A stretch of 64,000 nt of DNA from Sphingobacterium corticibacterium (GCF_004208525.1 NZ_SGIT01000002.1:434001-498000), one strand, 5' to 3'. Shown: positions 44,677 through 52,933, counted from the stretch's first letter. Notes: a model not told the origin generated them from the sequence alone. Numbers and translations are program-made.

Positions 44677-45588
44677 ATGAAATTCACTTTTTTCACCAGA
44701 TTACTGTTCATCATAACAACCTTTTCCTTGATATCAATTTCCTGTTCAAAAGATGGAGATGACGATGGCGACATAACTGACCCAACAGAAGAACAACTAC
44801 CTACCAACAAGCAGGATGCCGAAACGAAAATCCAAGGCAAGTGGGATGTTAATGCCTCTGGTGAAATACGTAGCGTGGAATTCCTTGATGGAGACACCTA
44901 CGTATTGGAAGTAACCAGTTCCTCATCATTAGCATCACGCAAAGCTATGCTGTCCGCCCGCGCCACACTTTTCAGCGTCACCGGTGGATTTAAATCCGAA
45001 ACAGGAGGAAACAGCTCTACCCAGAAAATATACGGCAAATTCAGCGTCAGCACAGACGGTAAGACAATTACTTTAGACGATATCGCGCGTATCACCATCA
45101 GCGGCATCTCGGAAAAGAGTTTTTCATTTACCATCACCTTTACCGAAAACAACCGTGAACAAAGCGTGTCCGCGACCATCGTCGCACCTGTAGCTACCTC
45201 GCAAAAGACGCAATTACTAGTCGGCAACTGGGGGTTCTCAAGCTGGATGTACTATGAACCAGCGGACGTACGGGTTTTAGAAAGCAAAGGGTTCAAACCG
45301 CAAGATGAAGGATTTACATTTACCGCAACGGGAACGATGATCATGCGGTATATAAATTTTGAGCAAAGCAGTTCCGACGATCCCGAAACCGGCCTGCCCA
45401 GCGAAGTGATTACGAACATAAGTCTGGACGCCGACGTTTACTCCTGGGAATGGAAAGACAGCCAGCAAACGGTTGTTAAGGTAAGCAGGAATGGAGAGAC
45501 GTTCGAAATAACGATCGAGAATTTGACACAATCACGTCTGACCGCACGTCTTGACAACGACAATAATTGGGTATTGGAATCATTGTAA
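44677..45588 (+). CDS. Lipoprotein with lipocalin-like domain, function unknown
   Basis: The 303-residue protein has a lipoprotein signal (LISISCSKDGDDDG, lipid Cys at 23) followed by an acidic DGDDDGD linker. Two beta-rich domains follow: about 45-165 beginning IQGKWDVNASGEIRSVEFLDGDTYVLEV and about 180-303 beginning LLVGNWGFSSWMYYE. Each opens with the G-x-W of lipocalin-like folds. The same kind of domain ends the large lipoprotein two genes upstream. It lies in the same operon. Ligand unknown. Confidence 0.72.
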   Translation: MKFTFFTRLLFIITTFSLISISCSKDGDDDGDITDPTEEQLPTNKQDAETKIQGKWDVNASGEIRSVEFLDGDTYVLEVTSSSSLASRKAMLSARATLFSVTGGFKSETGGNSSTQKIYGKFSVSTDGKTITLDDIARITISGISEKSFSFTITFTENNREQSVSATIVAPVATSQKTQLLVGNWGFSSWMYYEPADVRVLESKGFKPQDEGFTFTATGTMIMRYINFEQSSSDDPETGLPSEVITNISLDADVYSWEWKDSQQTVVKVSRNGETFEITIENLTQSRLTARLDNDNNWVLESL

Positions 45589-45627
45589 AGGTAATACCAA
45601 ACCATTCAATAACATAAAAATAAAAAA

Positions 45628-46230
45628 ATGAAAAAAAATCCTATTGTATACCTCGGCCTCGCCTTGCTGCTTGCAGCAAGCTCCTGTAAGACACCCCATG
45701 TACAACGTATGTCCGAAAATTCGGTAACCGATCTCAGCGGACGATGGAATGAAACAGATTCCAGAATCACGGCTGAAGAAATATCGGCAGAATTGGCATC
45801 CCACCCTTGGTACAACACCTTCTCGTCTACCAACCAAGGGAAGAAACCCGTCATCATCGTCGGTATGATCACCAATAAATCGCACGAACATATCCCTACA
45901 GAAACGTTCTCCCTAGATATCGAAAAAAGCATGATCAATTCCGGAAGAATCTCCGTGGTACAAGGTGGAGGCAAACGGGAAGAGATACGTGCTGAACGTG
46001 CAGATCAGCAGAACTATTCCTCAGAAGCAACTATGAAGAGTTTCGGCCTAGAGAAAGGTGCTGATTTTATGCTGCAGGGAACCATCAATTCAATCGTAGA
46101 TCAATATGGAAAAGAGAAGACAATTTACTACCAGATTAACTTAGAGCTTACCCATTTGGAGAGCAACGAGAAGGTGTGGATCGGCGACAAGAAAATCAAA
46201 AAATACCTCGGCAACAAACGCATGCGGTAA
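45628..46230 (+). CDS. LpoB-like lipoprotein (penicillin-binding-protein activator family)
   Basis: The 200-residue protein has a lipoprotein signal (LLLAASSCKTP, lipid Cys at 20). The core reads KPVIIVGMITNKSHEHIPTETFSLDIEKSMINSGRISVVQGG, then GADFMLQGTINSIVDQYGKEKTIYYQINLELTHLESNEKVWIG. This is the pattern of LpoB (VDVGxIxNxTxExIxT..., and the strand ending with ExxxW). LpoB in E. coli activates PBP1B from the outer membrane. Co-occurrence with a COG3014-type gene next door fits known gene neighbourhoods. Whether it activates a transglycosylase here is an inference. Confidence 0.8.
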   Translation: MKKNPIVYLGLALLLAASSCKTPHVQRMSENSVTDLSGRWNETDSRITAEEISAELASHPWYNTFSSTNQGKKPVIIVGMITNKSHEHIPTETFSLDIEKSMINSGRISVVQGGGKREEIRAERADQQNYSSEATMKSFGLEKGADFMLQGTINSIVDQYGKEKTIYYQINLELTHLESNEKVWIGDKKIKKYLGNKRMR

Positions 46231-46237
46231 GACAATT

Positions 46238-46292
46238 ATACACCACCATACCCGTTCAGTAACAGCTTTCTAGGAGCTGTATGGTGGTGTAT
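46238..46292. repeat. Large inverted repeat between the LpoB-like and COG3014-like genes
   Basis: Perfect 14-bp arms ATACACCACCATAC (46238-46251) and GTATGGTGGTGTAT (46279-46292) enclose 27 nt that hold an alternative ACAGCT/AGCTGT stem. No T-run follows, so it is not a clear terminator. A TAACTTTA box (46298-46305) just after it could restart transcription for the next gene. Confidence 0.7.
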
Positions 46293-46312
46293 TGCCCTAA
46301 CTTTAATCTAAA

Positions 46313-48448
46313 ATGGATATGAAAAAATTATTGACCCCCACCCTTTCACTACTGACCGCACTTGTCCTCGCTTCTTCCTGTGCCACTACAGGAAGATATC
46401 AGGATAAAGCCAACGAAGTATTTGAAAATATCGAGTTTGCTGATTTTGATCAGGCGTCGGCTAGGATCGATCAGATCAGTTTCTACCAAAAAGACCGCAA
46501 CAGGCTGCTATATCTGCTGGAAAAAGCAAAGGTCGAGCACATGCGCGGAAATTACCGGAGCAGCAACAGCTATTTCGAACAGGCCTATATCCTTCTGGAT
46601 GATGGCATCAAAAATTCCGTAGGCCAGATTGCCCTTTCCAATCTTTCCAACCCCATGATGACCAAATACAAGGGGGAAGATTTTGAAAAGGTCATGCTCC
46701 ACTATTACAAGGCGTTGAATTATTACTATCTGGGCATTCCCGATACCGCACTGATCGAAGCACGGCGCATCAACATCAAACTCAATGAACTGAATGACCG
46801 TTATGAAGACCATAAAAACAAATATCAGTATGATGCCTTTGCGCAGGTCCTGCAGGCCAGTATCTACGAGTCTACCGGGCAGCTGAACGATGCCTTCATT
46901 GCCTACCGGAATGCAGAAAAAGTCTATGATGACCATGACGGCGTCTACCTCGATGTATCCATGCCCGAGCAGCTGAAAAAAGATCTGCTGCGCACCACAA
47001 AAGCACTCGGCTTTGGTGAAGAATATGCACATTACAAAAAGAAATACGCGGATGTCCCGGAAGATGAACATACCGCCGCGGCCATTGTCTTCTGGGAAAA
47101 CGGAACCGGCCCTAAAAAGAGCCAGATGATGATGACGGCCAACAGCTTCGAAGGCGTGTTCGTCGGAACATATAGCGATGACCAAACGCAGATTGTTATC
47201 CCCATCCCCGCTGGTGTTAATATAGGCTTCAATGCTGTAGCATTCCCCGAATACATCAGCGGAAAGAACTACTTCCACCGCGCCAGTGTAACGATTGACG
47301 GACAGCCGAAATACTTTGAACTGGCAGAGGATTTCAATGCTATCGCCAAACAGTCCTTAAAAGATCGTGCTATGCGCGAAGTCGTTCAAACGGTAGCACG
47401 GTTAGCGACAAAAAAAGCCGCTAGCAAAGGACTGAAGATGCTGGCCAATCATTATGGGGGAGGCTTAGCCGGCGACATCGTCGGTACCGCCACGGATATT
47501 GCCGGAGCTGCTATCGAAAAGGCCGATACCCGAAACTGGCAGAGCCTGCCTTCGCAGATCAGCTATGTACGCGTCCCCCTGCCCAACGAGGGAGAGCAGA
47601 AAGTAGTGATGACGAAATATGCCGAAAATGGCAATGTAGCTGATACACTGACGTTGAAAGCTGGGAAGAACAGCCACTTGATCAGCCTCTTTGATATGTC
47701 CAATTCCGGGTATTACGGGCAACAGGCTGTTGCATCCGCAAACGCTCCGGTCAATGATTATGCAATAGCAGGAGCTGAACAGACGATAGCAACTATAACT
47801 AGTAGACAAGACCCCATCGCAGCCCCCAAGGTAAAAGAACCGAAAATGATCCCCGATGATGTGATAGATTATACAAGTTTCGGTATCGCCGCATCGATTG
47901 GCTCAGGATCGTTTGCCGAGGAAGGAGCAATCGCCGACGCGCTGGAATTCATCGGAAAAACAACCTGGCAAGCTGAAGCACTATTAGGATTTAACAAAGG
48001 GACAAAACGATCTGTTTTTGGTGTATCGTTAGGTATTGCCAATTACGTTGACCCTTGGAGCTTTGATGAAGAAGCACCGGATAAAACCACCGATTTAAGC
48101 CTCGGGCTTCTCGGCAAGTTCTATGTTGCACCTACCAAAGGATATTACTTGACCGGATTCAATTTCTTTTTTCAGCCGTCAGTCCGCTACAGTATCTCCA
48201 ACAACCTCAAGTATTCGTTCGAAGATTATGATGATTATGGATACACTACGGAAACATACGAACACAGCAAGCCTTTTGACATTGGCATCAAGACGGGGGT
48301 CGGATACACCTTCCCGATGAGCCCGGATAAAATGAGCAGATTGGGTATATCCATTTTCGGAGACGCCGGATTTTTAGAAAGAAGTGACTGGGGCAATAAA
48401 ACGGGATTCTTTGGCCTTCAACTTTCTTATGATTTTGGAATAAAATAA
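46313..48448 (+). CDS. COG3014-like TPR lipoprotein fused to an outer-membrane barrel
   Basis: The 711-residue protein has a lipoprotein signal (VLASSCATTG, lipid Cys at 23). Residues 30-260 are helical repeats (NRLLYLLEKAKVEHMRGNYRSSNSYFEQAYILLDDGI; ALNYYYLGIPDTALIEARRINIKLNEL), the COG3014 pattern. Residues 260-480 form a middle domain with a Gly/Ala-rich segment, typical of the same family. From about 515 a new barrel-like domain begins (YTSFGIAASIGSGSF) and ends GLQLSYDFGIK. That C-terminal part is not normal for COG3014 and looks like a fusion. ATG at 46313 or 46319. Confidence 0.75.
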   Translation: MDMKKLLTPTLSLLTALVLASSCATTGRYQDKANEVFENIEFADFDQASARIDQISFYQKDRNRLLYLLEKAKVEHMRGNYRSSNSYFEQAYILLDDGIKNSVGQIALSNLSNPMMTKYKGEDFEKVMLHYYKALNYYYLGIPDTALIEARRINIKLNELNDRYEDHKNKYQYDAFAQVLQASIYESTGQLNDAFIAYRNAEKVYDDHDGVYLDVSMPEQLKKDLLRTTKALGFGEEYAHYKKKYADVPEDEHTAAAIVFWENGTGPKKSQMMMTANSFEGVFVGTYSDDQTQIVIPIPAGVNIGFNAVAFPEYISGKNYFHRASVTIDGQPKYFELAEDFNAIAKQSLKDRAMREVVQTVARLATKKAASKGLKMLANHYGGGLAGDIVGTATDIAGAAIEKADTRNWQSLPSQISYVRVPLPNEGEQKVVMTKYAENGNVADTLTLKAGKNSHLISLFDMSNSGYYGQQAVASANAPVNDYAIAGAEQTIATITSRQDPIAAPKVKEPKMIPDDVIDYTSFGIAASIGSGSFAEEGAIADALEFIGKTTWQAEALLGFNKGTKRSVFGVSLGIANYVDPWSFDEEAPDKTTDLSLGLLGKFYVAPTKGYYLTGFNFFFQPSVRYSISNNLKYSFEDYDDYGYTTETYEHSKPFDIGIKTGVGYTFPMSPDKMSRLGISIFGDAGFLERSDWGNKTGFFGLQLSYDFGIK

Positions 48449-48454
48449 GCATAT

Positions 48455-48838
48455 ATGAAAACATTACTGACGTTATATATGATCATCTGCTCACTTAACA
48501 GTACCGTACAAGCGGAATGGAGCAACTGGAAGAAAAGCCCCTGTTATGACAAGGTCGAATATCGATATAGATATATACGTACACATGGCACTCGTCAGAT
48601 TTTCGAAATACAATTCAAAAATCGATATGAGCGAACGATTTACTTCGATTATGCGTTGGCAGGTTCCAAACAGGACGAAGACATGCATCACGCCCGGCGA
48701 ACAAGCTTACCGGCCAATCGAGCATCAAAACCCGTCCAGCTGTTTAGTAATTCAGAAGAGTTTCTCATAGAGGTCGGGCGACTGAACTTCTCTCCTTACG
48801 ACACGGAATATGAAGAATGTGATCCGGAAGCAACATAA
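48455..48838 (+). CDS. Small secreted protein of unknown function
   Basis: The 127-residue protein has a signal peptide (1-20, ending VQAE). Two Cys residues (C29 and C123) could form a disulfide. The middle is beta-rich (VEYRYRYIRTHGTRQIFEIQFKNRYERTIYFDYAL). It starts 6 bp after the COG3014-like gene, so it is probably the last gene of that run. I do not recognise the family. Confidence 0.7.
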   Translation: MKTLLTLYMIICSLNSTVQAEWSNWKKSPCYDKVEYRYRYIRTHGTRQIFEIQFKNRYERTIYFDYALAGSKQDEDMHHARRTSLPANRASKPVQLFSNSEEFLIEVGRLNFSPYDTEYEECDPEAT

Positions 48839-48982
48839 ACGATCATCCTATCTAAATGTGAAAGCGAGCTGTCCAACCTAATATAACAGACCTGACAGAA
48901 AGCTAGTTAAGCATTAAACTTGCTCTCCGGACGGCGTGGAGAATGGGAGTATTATAAAATAACCGACAACAAGTAACTACAT

Positions 48983-49026
48983 TTTCCATAACTTTATAGT
49001 TCTATCTAACTATAAAGTTATGGAAA
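48983..49026. promoter_or_regulatory. Perfect inverted repeat over the promoter and start codon of the PAS-LuxR gene
   Basis: Arms of 19 bp (48983-49001 and 49008-49026; left arm ends CATAACTTTATAGTT, right arm its exact complement) flank the 6-nt spacer CTATCT. The left arm contains a -7 type box TAACTTTA (48989-48996) and the right arm contains the ATG (49020-49022). As DNA it is a good operator for a dimer; as RNA only the right arm would be transcribed, so an operator is the better reading. Self-regulation is an inference. Confidence 0.75.
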
Positions 49027-49784
49027 TTCTCAGCTTCAATAAAGCAAAGGAGATATGGCAACGTATAGTAAAGTCTGATGATGACGAGGGGTTTGTCTTT
49101 GAACTGGAAATGCATCGCCGGTTATTGGATCTTTTCCACGTAGGTCCGCATTATTACTATATATTTAACTGTGGAACCGGTGAATTTGAGGTTTTAGATG
49201 AACGTGCATCGAAAGTGACCGGGTACCCGTTAGATTCCCTTTCTCCAAGATTTTTAGTGGACAGGCTGCATCCGGAAGATGTTTCCTACTTTTTAAATTT
49301 TGAAAATACCATTACGGATTTCTACTTCAACTTACCTGTCGAAAAGATACTGCATTATAAAACTTCCTACGACATCCGTTTTCGCGCGAGTAACGGCAAA
49401 TATATGCGTATGTTACAACAAGTCACACCTATTCAAACAAGTGAAACGGGTTCTATTTTCCGTACGCTTGGTGTGCATACCGACATCTCCCATATGAAAC
49501 AGGAAGGTAAGCCCGTGCTAAATATCATAGGGCTAAACGATGAACCTTCTTATTATAATGTACAGTCGAATGTTGTTTTTGAACCTGTAAAACCAATCCT
49601 AACCAAACGCGAACAAGAAGTCTTAAATTTAATCATCGAGGGAAAAATGTCAACAGAAATTGCCGATTCGCTTTATATCAGTGCCGAAACCGTAAAAACG
49701 CATAGGAAGAATATATTACGCAAAAGTGGAAGTAAGAACATTGCTGAGCTGGTATTACTGGCGGTGGATAAAGGATGGTTATAG
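49020..49784 (+). CDS. PAS-LuxR family transcriptional regulator
   Basis: The 254-residue protein has a PAS-like sensor domain (about 40-165, YYYIFNCGTGEFEVLDERASKVTGYPLDSLSPRFL... HTDISHMK) and a C-terminal LuxR/GerE helix-turn-helix (190-250, ILTKREQEVLNLIIEGKMSTEIADSLYISAETVKTHRKNI). There is no receiver domain, so a small ligand or redox state may be the signal. It lies between operator-controlled gene groups and carries its own inverted repeat at the promoter. I infer that it binds the AATACCCA-N4-TGGGTATT sites around it. Confidence 0.92.
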   Translation: MEILSFNKAKEIWQRIVKSDDDEGFVFELEMHRRLLDLFHVGPHYYYIFNCGTGEFEVLDERASKVTGYPLDSLSPRFLVDRLHPEDVSYFLNFENTITDFYFNLPVEKILHYKTSYDIRFRASNGKYMRMLQQVTPIQTSETGSIFRTLGVHTDISHMKQEGKPVLNIIGLNDEPSYYNVQSNVVFEPVKPILTKREQEVLNLIIEGKMSTEIADSLYISAETVKTHRKNILRKSGSKNIAELVLLAVDKGWL

Positions 49785-49809
49785 CTGGTTACGCTCCCTA
49801 GTATATTAG

Positions 49810-49860
49810 AAAATACCCACTAGTGGGTATTTTCTTGCTGACGAAAAGCCTCTAATTTTA
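49810..49860 (+). promoter_or_regulatory. Operator-promoter site 2 (perfect AATACCCACTAGTGGGTATT palindrome plus TAATTTTA)
   Basis: A perfect 24-bp palindrome (49810-49833) has its centre at 49821.5, 31.5 bp before the -7 box TAATTTTA (49853-49860). It lies 26 bp after the PAS-LuxR stop and 55 bp before the OmpA-like gene. This is the cleanest copy of the motif. Confidence 0.85.
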
Positions 49861-49887
49861 ACCCTAAAAAAATAAACTGAGCAAGTC

Positions 49888-50385
49888 ATGAAAAGAGTCT
49901 ACATTATTATTGTCATGCTAACATTACTTGTTACAGCTTCCGGGATAATCTATAAACGTATACGATACGAGCAAAGCGGTTATATTGATGGGCGGGGAGC
50001 CGCACGGGCTATGTACGCCATCGAAGCAAACAACCACTTAGAAAAGCTCACGAAAAATATTCGATTTGCATACGACACCTCCATATTGCCCTCGGAAAGC
50101 TATGCCGCGCTGGACAGTGTTATTACTGTCATCAAAACATACGAAAAGGAAGGCTTTCGTTACATTTTCCACATACATAGCCACCAACAAAACCGCAACG
50201 ATACACTAGAAACGGCCTATGCACAAGAGGTAGCATCATCCATCAAACAATATGTGGTGAACGCCGGTATTTCAAGCGATATCATCAAAGCGGTCGGTAT
50301 TGGGCGGAAAAACCGTCTCTGCCTGGACGAAACCGAACCGGATTGCTTCCGTCAAAACAACCGATTGGAAATCCATGTTGATTAA
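49888..50385 (+). CDS. OmpA-like C-terminal domain protein, membrane anchored
   Basis: The 165-residue protein has an N-terminal membrane anchor or uncleaved signal (residues 4-22). A divergent OmpA/MotB domain (about 53-165) follows: NIRFAYDTSILPSESYAALDSVITVIKTYE, IHSHQQNRND, ETAYAQEVASSIKQYVVNAGI, AVGIGRKNRL, RQNNRLEIHV. The conserved TDxxGxxxxNxxLSxxRA segment is altered, so diaminopimelate binding is uncertain. It is first behind operator 2 and 6 bp before the serpin-like gene. Confidence 0.75.
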   Translation: MKRVYIIIVMLTLLVTASGIIYKRIRYEQSGYIDGRGAARAMYAIEANNHLEKLTKNIRFAYDTSILPSESYAALDSVITVIKTYEKEGFRYIFHIHSHQQNRNDTLETAYAQEVASSIKQYVVNAGISSDIIKAVGIGRKNRLCLDETEPDCFRQNNRLEIHVD

Positions 50386-50391
50386 CTATAT

Positions 50392-51420
50392 ATGATCATG
50401 CACGCTATCTTACGCCCTATTTTCTTTCTTTGCTTATGCTTTCTAGCCGTGTCCTGCGGAATCACATCCAAAAGCCGGCTCCAACAGCTGCCCACTGCAT
50501 TACCTCCGGCAAGTTATCCCAACACACACTGGCTTCCCACTATGGAACAAACCATAAAGCCCGATAAAAATGCGGTATATGCCAGCCTCCCCCTCCTTTG
50601 GTCTGCTTTGCAGGAACAACTTGGAAAAGCCATTCAGGCTAGCGAACGATCGCAGACTTTACAACAGCTTGCTCATGCCACGGTGGACAAAAACAGTGTC
50701 AATGAAAAACAATTTCAAACAGCTGTACACCGTGACGAAAACACCATATCCTTAACGGCAACGTTAGACGTCACGCTCCTGTTTGAACCGTATTTTGAAC
50801 ACATGGCTACCAGTGCCACGTTTAATGGTATACCGGTGAACTCATTCGGTATGAGCAAAAATTCCTTTGACCGTCTGCATAAGCAAATCGAAATCCACCG
50901 CTATCGCGACGATGATCATTTCATTATCGGTTTACTTCCAACCGACCGGAAACAACAGGTTTTAATCTACAGAACCGACAAGAAGTACCCGACATTGGCC
51001 GCTATGTATGTCGATCTTCAAGAAGAAATTCAGCACGGGCGGGCGGACATGACTGTTCCGGATCGTTTATGGCGTTATAGCTGGACACCTTATGACCGCG
51101 TGGTCATTCCTCGGGTAGCCTTGGGTGTTCAAGGGGAATATCCGCAGCTATCCGGCGGTGTGCTACAAAATGGAAATGAGCAGCTGACATTGGCTAATGT
51201 ACAGCATAAAACAGCCTTTTTGCTGAACGAAACAGGCACCAAACTGGCAGTCGAAATGGACATTGGGGTGGATATAGATGGTCTGCCCCGAGGAGGCTCT
51301 AAACCGAAAAACATAATACTGGATAAGCCCTTTTATATCGTCGTCAAAAAACGGGACGATAATATTTCGCCATATCTGGTGCTATGGATCAGCAATACGG
51401 AGCTATTGGAGATAGATTAA
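50392..51420 (+). CDS. Lipoprotein with serpin-like C-terminal half
   Basis: The 342-residue protein has a lipoprotein signal (CFLAVSCGITS, lipid Cys at about 23). Residues 265-340 read NVQHKTAFLLNETGTKLAVEMDIGVDIDG... then LDKPFYIVVKKRDDNISPYLVLWISN. This order matches the end of serpins: a conserved strand before the hinge (vxHKaxxxxxExGTxaxa), a reactive-centre-like loop, then the strand xxDrPFxfxIrxxxxxxxLFxGxv. VVIPRVALGVQGEYPQLSGGVLQ before it fits a serpin strand as well. The hinge alanines are not preserved, so inhibition is doubtful. It shares blocks with the 53340 gene. Confidence 0.6.
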   Translation: MIMHAILRPIFFLCLCFLAVSCGITSKSRLQQLPTALPPASYPNTHWLPTMEQTIKPDKNAVYASLPLLWSALQEQLGKAIQASERSQTLQQLAHATVDKNSVNEKQFQTAVHRDENTISLTATLDVTLLFEPYFEHMATSATFNGIPVNSFGMSKNSFDRLHKQIEIHRYRDDDHFIIGLLPTDRKQQVLIYRTDKKYPTLAAMYVDLQEEIQHGRADMTVPDRLWRYSWTPYDRVVIPRVALGVQGEYPQLSGGVLQNGNEQLTLANVQHKTAFLLNETGTKLAVEMDIGVDIDGLPRGGSKPKNIILDKPFYIVVKKRDDNISPYLVLWISNTELLEID

Positions 51421-51476
51421 AAGTATTATTAATCGGGTGCCGAAGAAGATAAAAGATTATTTTATTAACGTTTCAT

Positions 51477-52106
51477 TTAGTTTGAACTCCAGAAATGTCC
51501 AGTTAAATAAAAGACCGTATCAATAAAATAGAGCATCCCATTTTGGGTAAGTACATTTTCATCGTGTAGGTCTTCTAATATAATCCCTAATTCAGCATTA
51601 AAATAGTCGTTATTACGGGTATTTGTAAAACCATTTTCTGTCAAAAAACGCCTTACATTCTCTAATTCTGTCGGAGCAGTTGCCTTCACAAAGGGCTGCT
51701 GAACAACAGCATATAGTATTCCTCGCTCTTTTACAAAGCCCAGAAGTTCATATGCCGTATCGGCAAAAAAATAGTTATGAAGAATAAGGTTCTTAAAATA
51801 ATCTATCCAAGAGTTATAGTATATAGCATCGTTCAACTTAAAGACGTGTCTTTTATCTTTTAAGTACACTCTTTGTTCAGCGCCCTCGCTCACGTAGCAT
51901 GAAAAATCTACATTTTCCATCCAAAGACCGTGTTGCGCACAAAACTTTTCTATATGCGTTTCTTCTTGTTTTTTGAGGTGCTTTTGGTCTTTAGATCTTT
52001 TGCTTGTTGACGTGCTTTCTCTAAGGTAACCGGCAATTGCTTGGATAATTGCTCCATACCTAACTTGACTCTTTCCTGAAATGATATCGAGTAATTCATC
52101 TTTCAT
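51477..52106 (-). CDS. Polyvalent-type protein kinase domain protein
   Basis: The 209-residue protein has a basic helical N-terminus (KSQVRYGAIIQAIAGYL, then a Ser/Lys/Gln-rich linker) and a kinase-like fold. Visible are YVSEGAEQRVYLKDKRHVFKLNDAI (strand with Lys), LILHNYFFADTAYELLGF, AVVQQPFVKA, and the catalytic-loop-like ILEDLHDENVLTQNGMLYFIDTVF (Asp/Asn and a DFG-like ID). This matches the small kinase family first noted in polyvalent proteins of mobile elements. No glycine-rich loop is seen. It is divergent from the operon behind operator 3 and has its own TATATTTG box 32.5 bp from that operator. Confidence 0.75.
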   Translation of the reverse strand: MKDELLDIISGKSQVRYGAIIQAIAGYLRESTSTSKRSKDQKHLKKQEETHIEKFCAQHGLWMENVDFSCYVSEGAEQRVYLKDKRHVFKLNDAIYYNSWIDYFKNLILHNYFFADTAYELLGFVKERGILYAVVQQPFVKATAPTELENVRRFLTENGFTNTRNNDYFNAELGIILEDLHDENVLTQNGMLYFIDTVFYLTGHFWSSN

Positions 52107-52125
52107 TAAACCTTAACAACTATTA

Positions 52126-52204
52126 CAAATATAATAAAAAATTCGATACTTGAAAAATACCTTTCATTGGGTATTTTAATAGATAATGGAAACCTTTAAT
52201 TTTA
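52126..52204. promoter_or_regulatory. Operator-promoter site 3, apparently bidirectional
   Basis: The palindrome at 52154-52177 reads AAATACC-N8-GGGTATTT, with the left CA weakened. Its centre (52165.5) is 31.5 bp before TAATTTTA (52197-52204) on the + strand. On the minus strand a TATATTTG box (52133-52126) is 32.5 bp from the same centre and 19 bp before the kinase ATG at 52106. One site may therefore drive both directions. Confidence 0.75.
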
Positions 52205-52295
52205 GCCCAATTCAACAATTAGATTGAAAACAAAAGTGGATGACGATCCTTGTTTTGCTTTTGTATGGCATAAAACGAACCGAAAGAACATCACG

Positions 52296-52904
52296 ATGGA
52301 TAACAACAAACGCTTACTTTTAGAGCAACGACGCCAACAGCTACAGGTCGAGATAAAAGCGGAAACCTATATTGAACGCTATATAACACCTGTGCAGGAG
52401 ATATTTGATTATTTACGCCAGCAAGAGGTTACATACCAGATCGCCGGAATCGTATATGTACCTGCAGAATATCTCCTTTATGTAGAACAGGCTATTACGA
52501 AGACACCCTACGATACCTATGGGTTCCAGTCCACCCATCTGCAAAAGCCCTATTTGGAACAGCTGATTGACACGATGTTCAATCGGTTCCCGTCTACCAA
52601 CCCACTGCGGTATGTACCGGATCTACCGGAATATGCAAATTACAATGGCGTACGACCGGAAAACGGCTTCCGTGATGGATTACAGCAAGTAATGCAGGCA
52701 CTCGGTCTACAAGACCAACAAGCATACATATATTACCTAAACTACGGGGTTGTACTGCAATTACCCCTTGCCGCGCTTTCCAACCACGAACACGAAGAAC
52801 TGTTCAACGGCTGGCATGGTGAGGTCTTGATTTTCCCCATTGAGCTGGAGTGGCTGATCGTTTTTACATTGGAAGAAGAATGGTTAGGGGGTACTGGAGA
52901 ATAG
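52296..52904 (+). CDS. Cytosolic protein of unknown function
   Basis: The 202-residue protein starts MDNNKRLLLEQRRQQLQVEIK with a Gln/Glu/Arg-rich helix, has no signal peptide, and is then alpha/beta with many Tyr and Pro residues (PAEYLLYVEQAITKTPYDTYGF; RYVPDLPEYANYNG; YIYYLNYGVVLQLPLAAL). It ends GWHGEVLIFPIELEWLIVFTLEEEWLGGTGE. I do not recognise it; an immunity-type or regulatory protein would fit but is not shown. A TTG at 52224, 14 nt after the predicted transcription start, could extend it by 24 residues. First gene behind operator 3. Confidence 0.65.
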   Translation: MDNNKRLLLEQRRQQLQVEIKAETYIERYITPVQEIFDYLRQQEVTYQIAGIVYVPAEYLLYVEQAITKTPYDTYGFQSTHLQKPYLEQLIDTMFNRFPSTNPLRYVPDLPEYANYNGVRPENGFRDGLQQVMQALGLQDQQAYIYYLNYGVVLQLPLAALSNHEHEELFNGWHGEVLIFPIELEWLIVFTLEEEWLGGTGE

Positions 52905-52933
52905 AGATTGGAAATTGGAAATTAGATAGGAGG

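Noticed and set aside
46508..47278. 256-codon open frame on the minus strand inside the COG3014-like gene
   Set aside because: It lies wholly inside a + strand gene with clear signal peptide and domain pattern; the reverse frame gives a His/Phe/Ile-rich sequence without recognisable motifs.
51477..52106. Prophage or conjugative element suggested by the polyvalent-type kinase
   Set aside because: No integrase, terminase, relaxase, portal or attachment-site repeats were seen in the surrounding 15 kb.
52224..52295. TTG start giving 24 extra residues to the 52296 gene
   Set aside because: It is possible given the predicted transcription start 14 nt upstream, but the added segment has no signal or conserved look; the ATG at 52296 was listed and the alternative noted.
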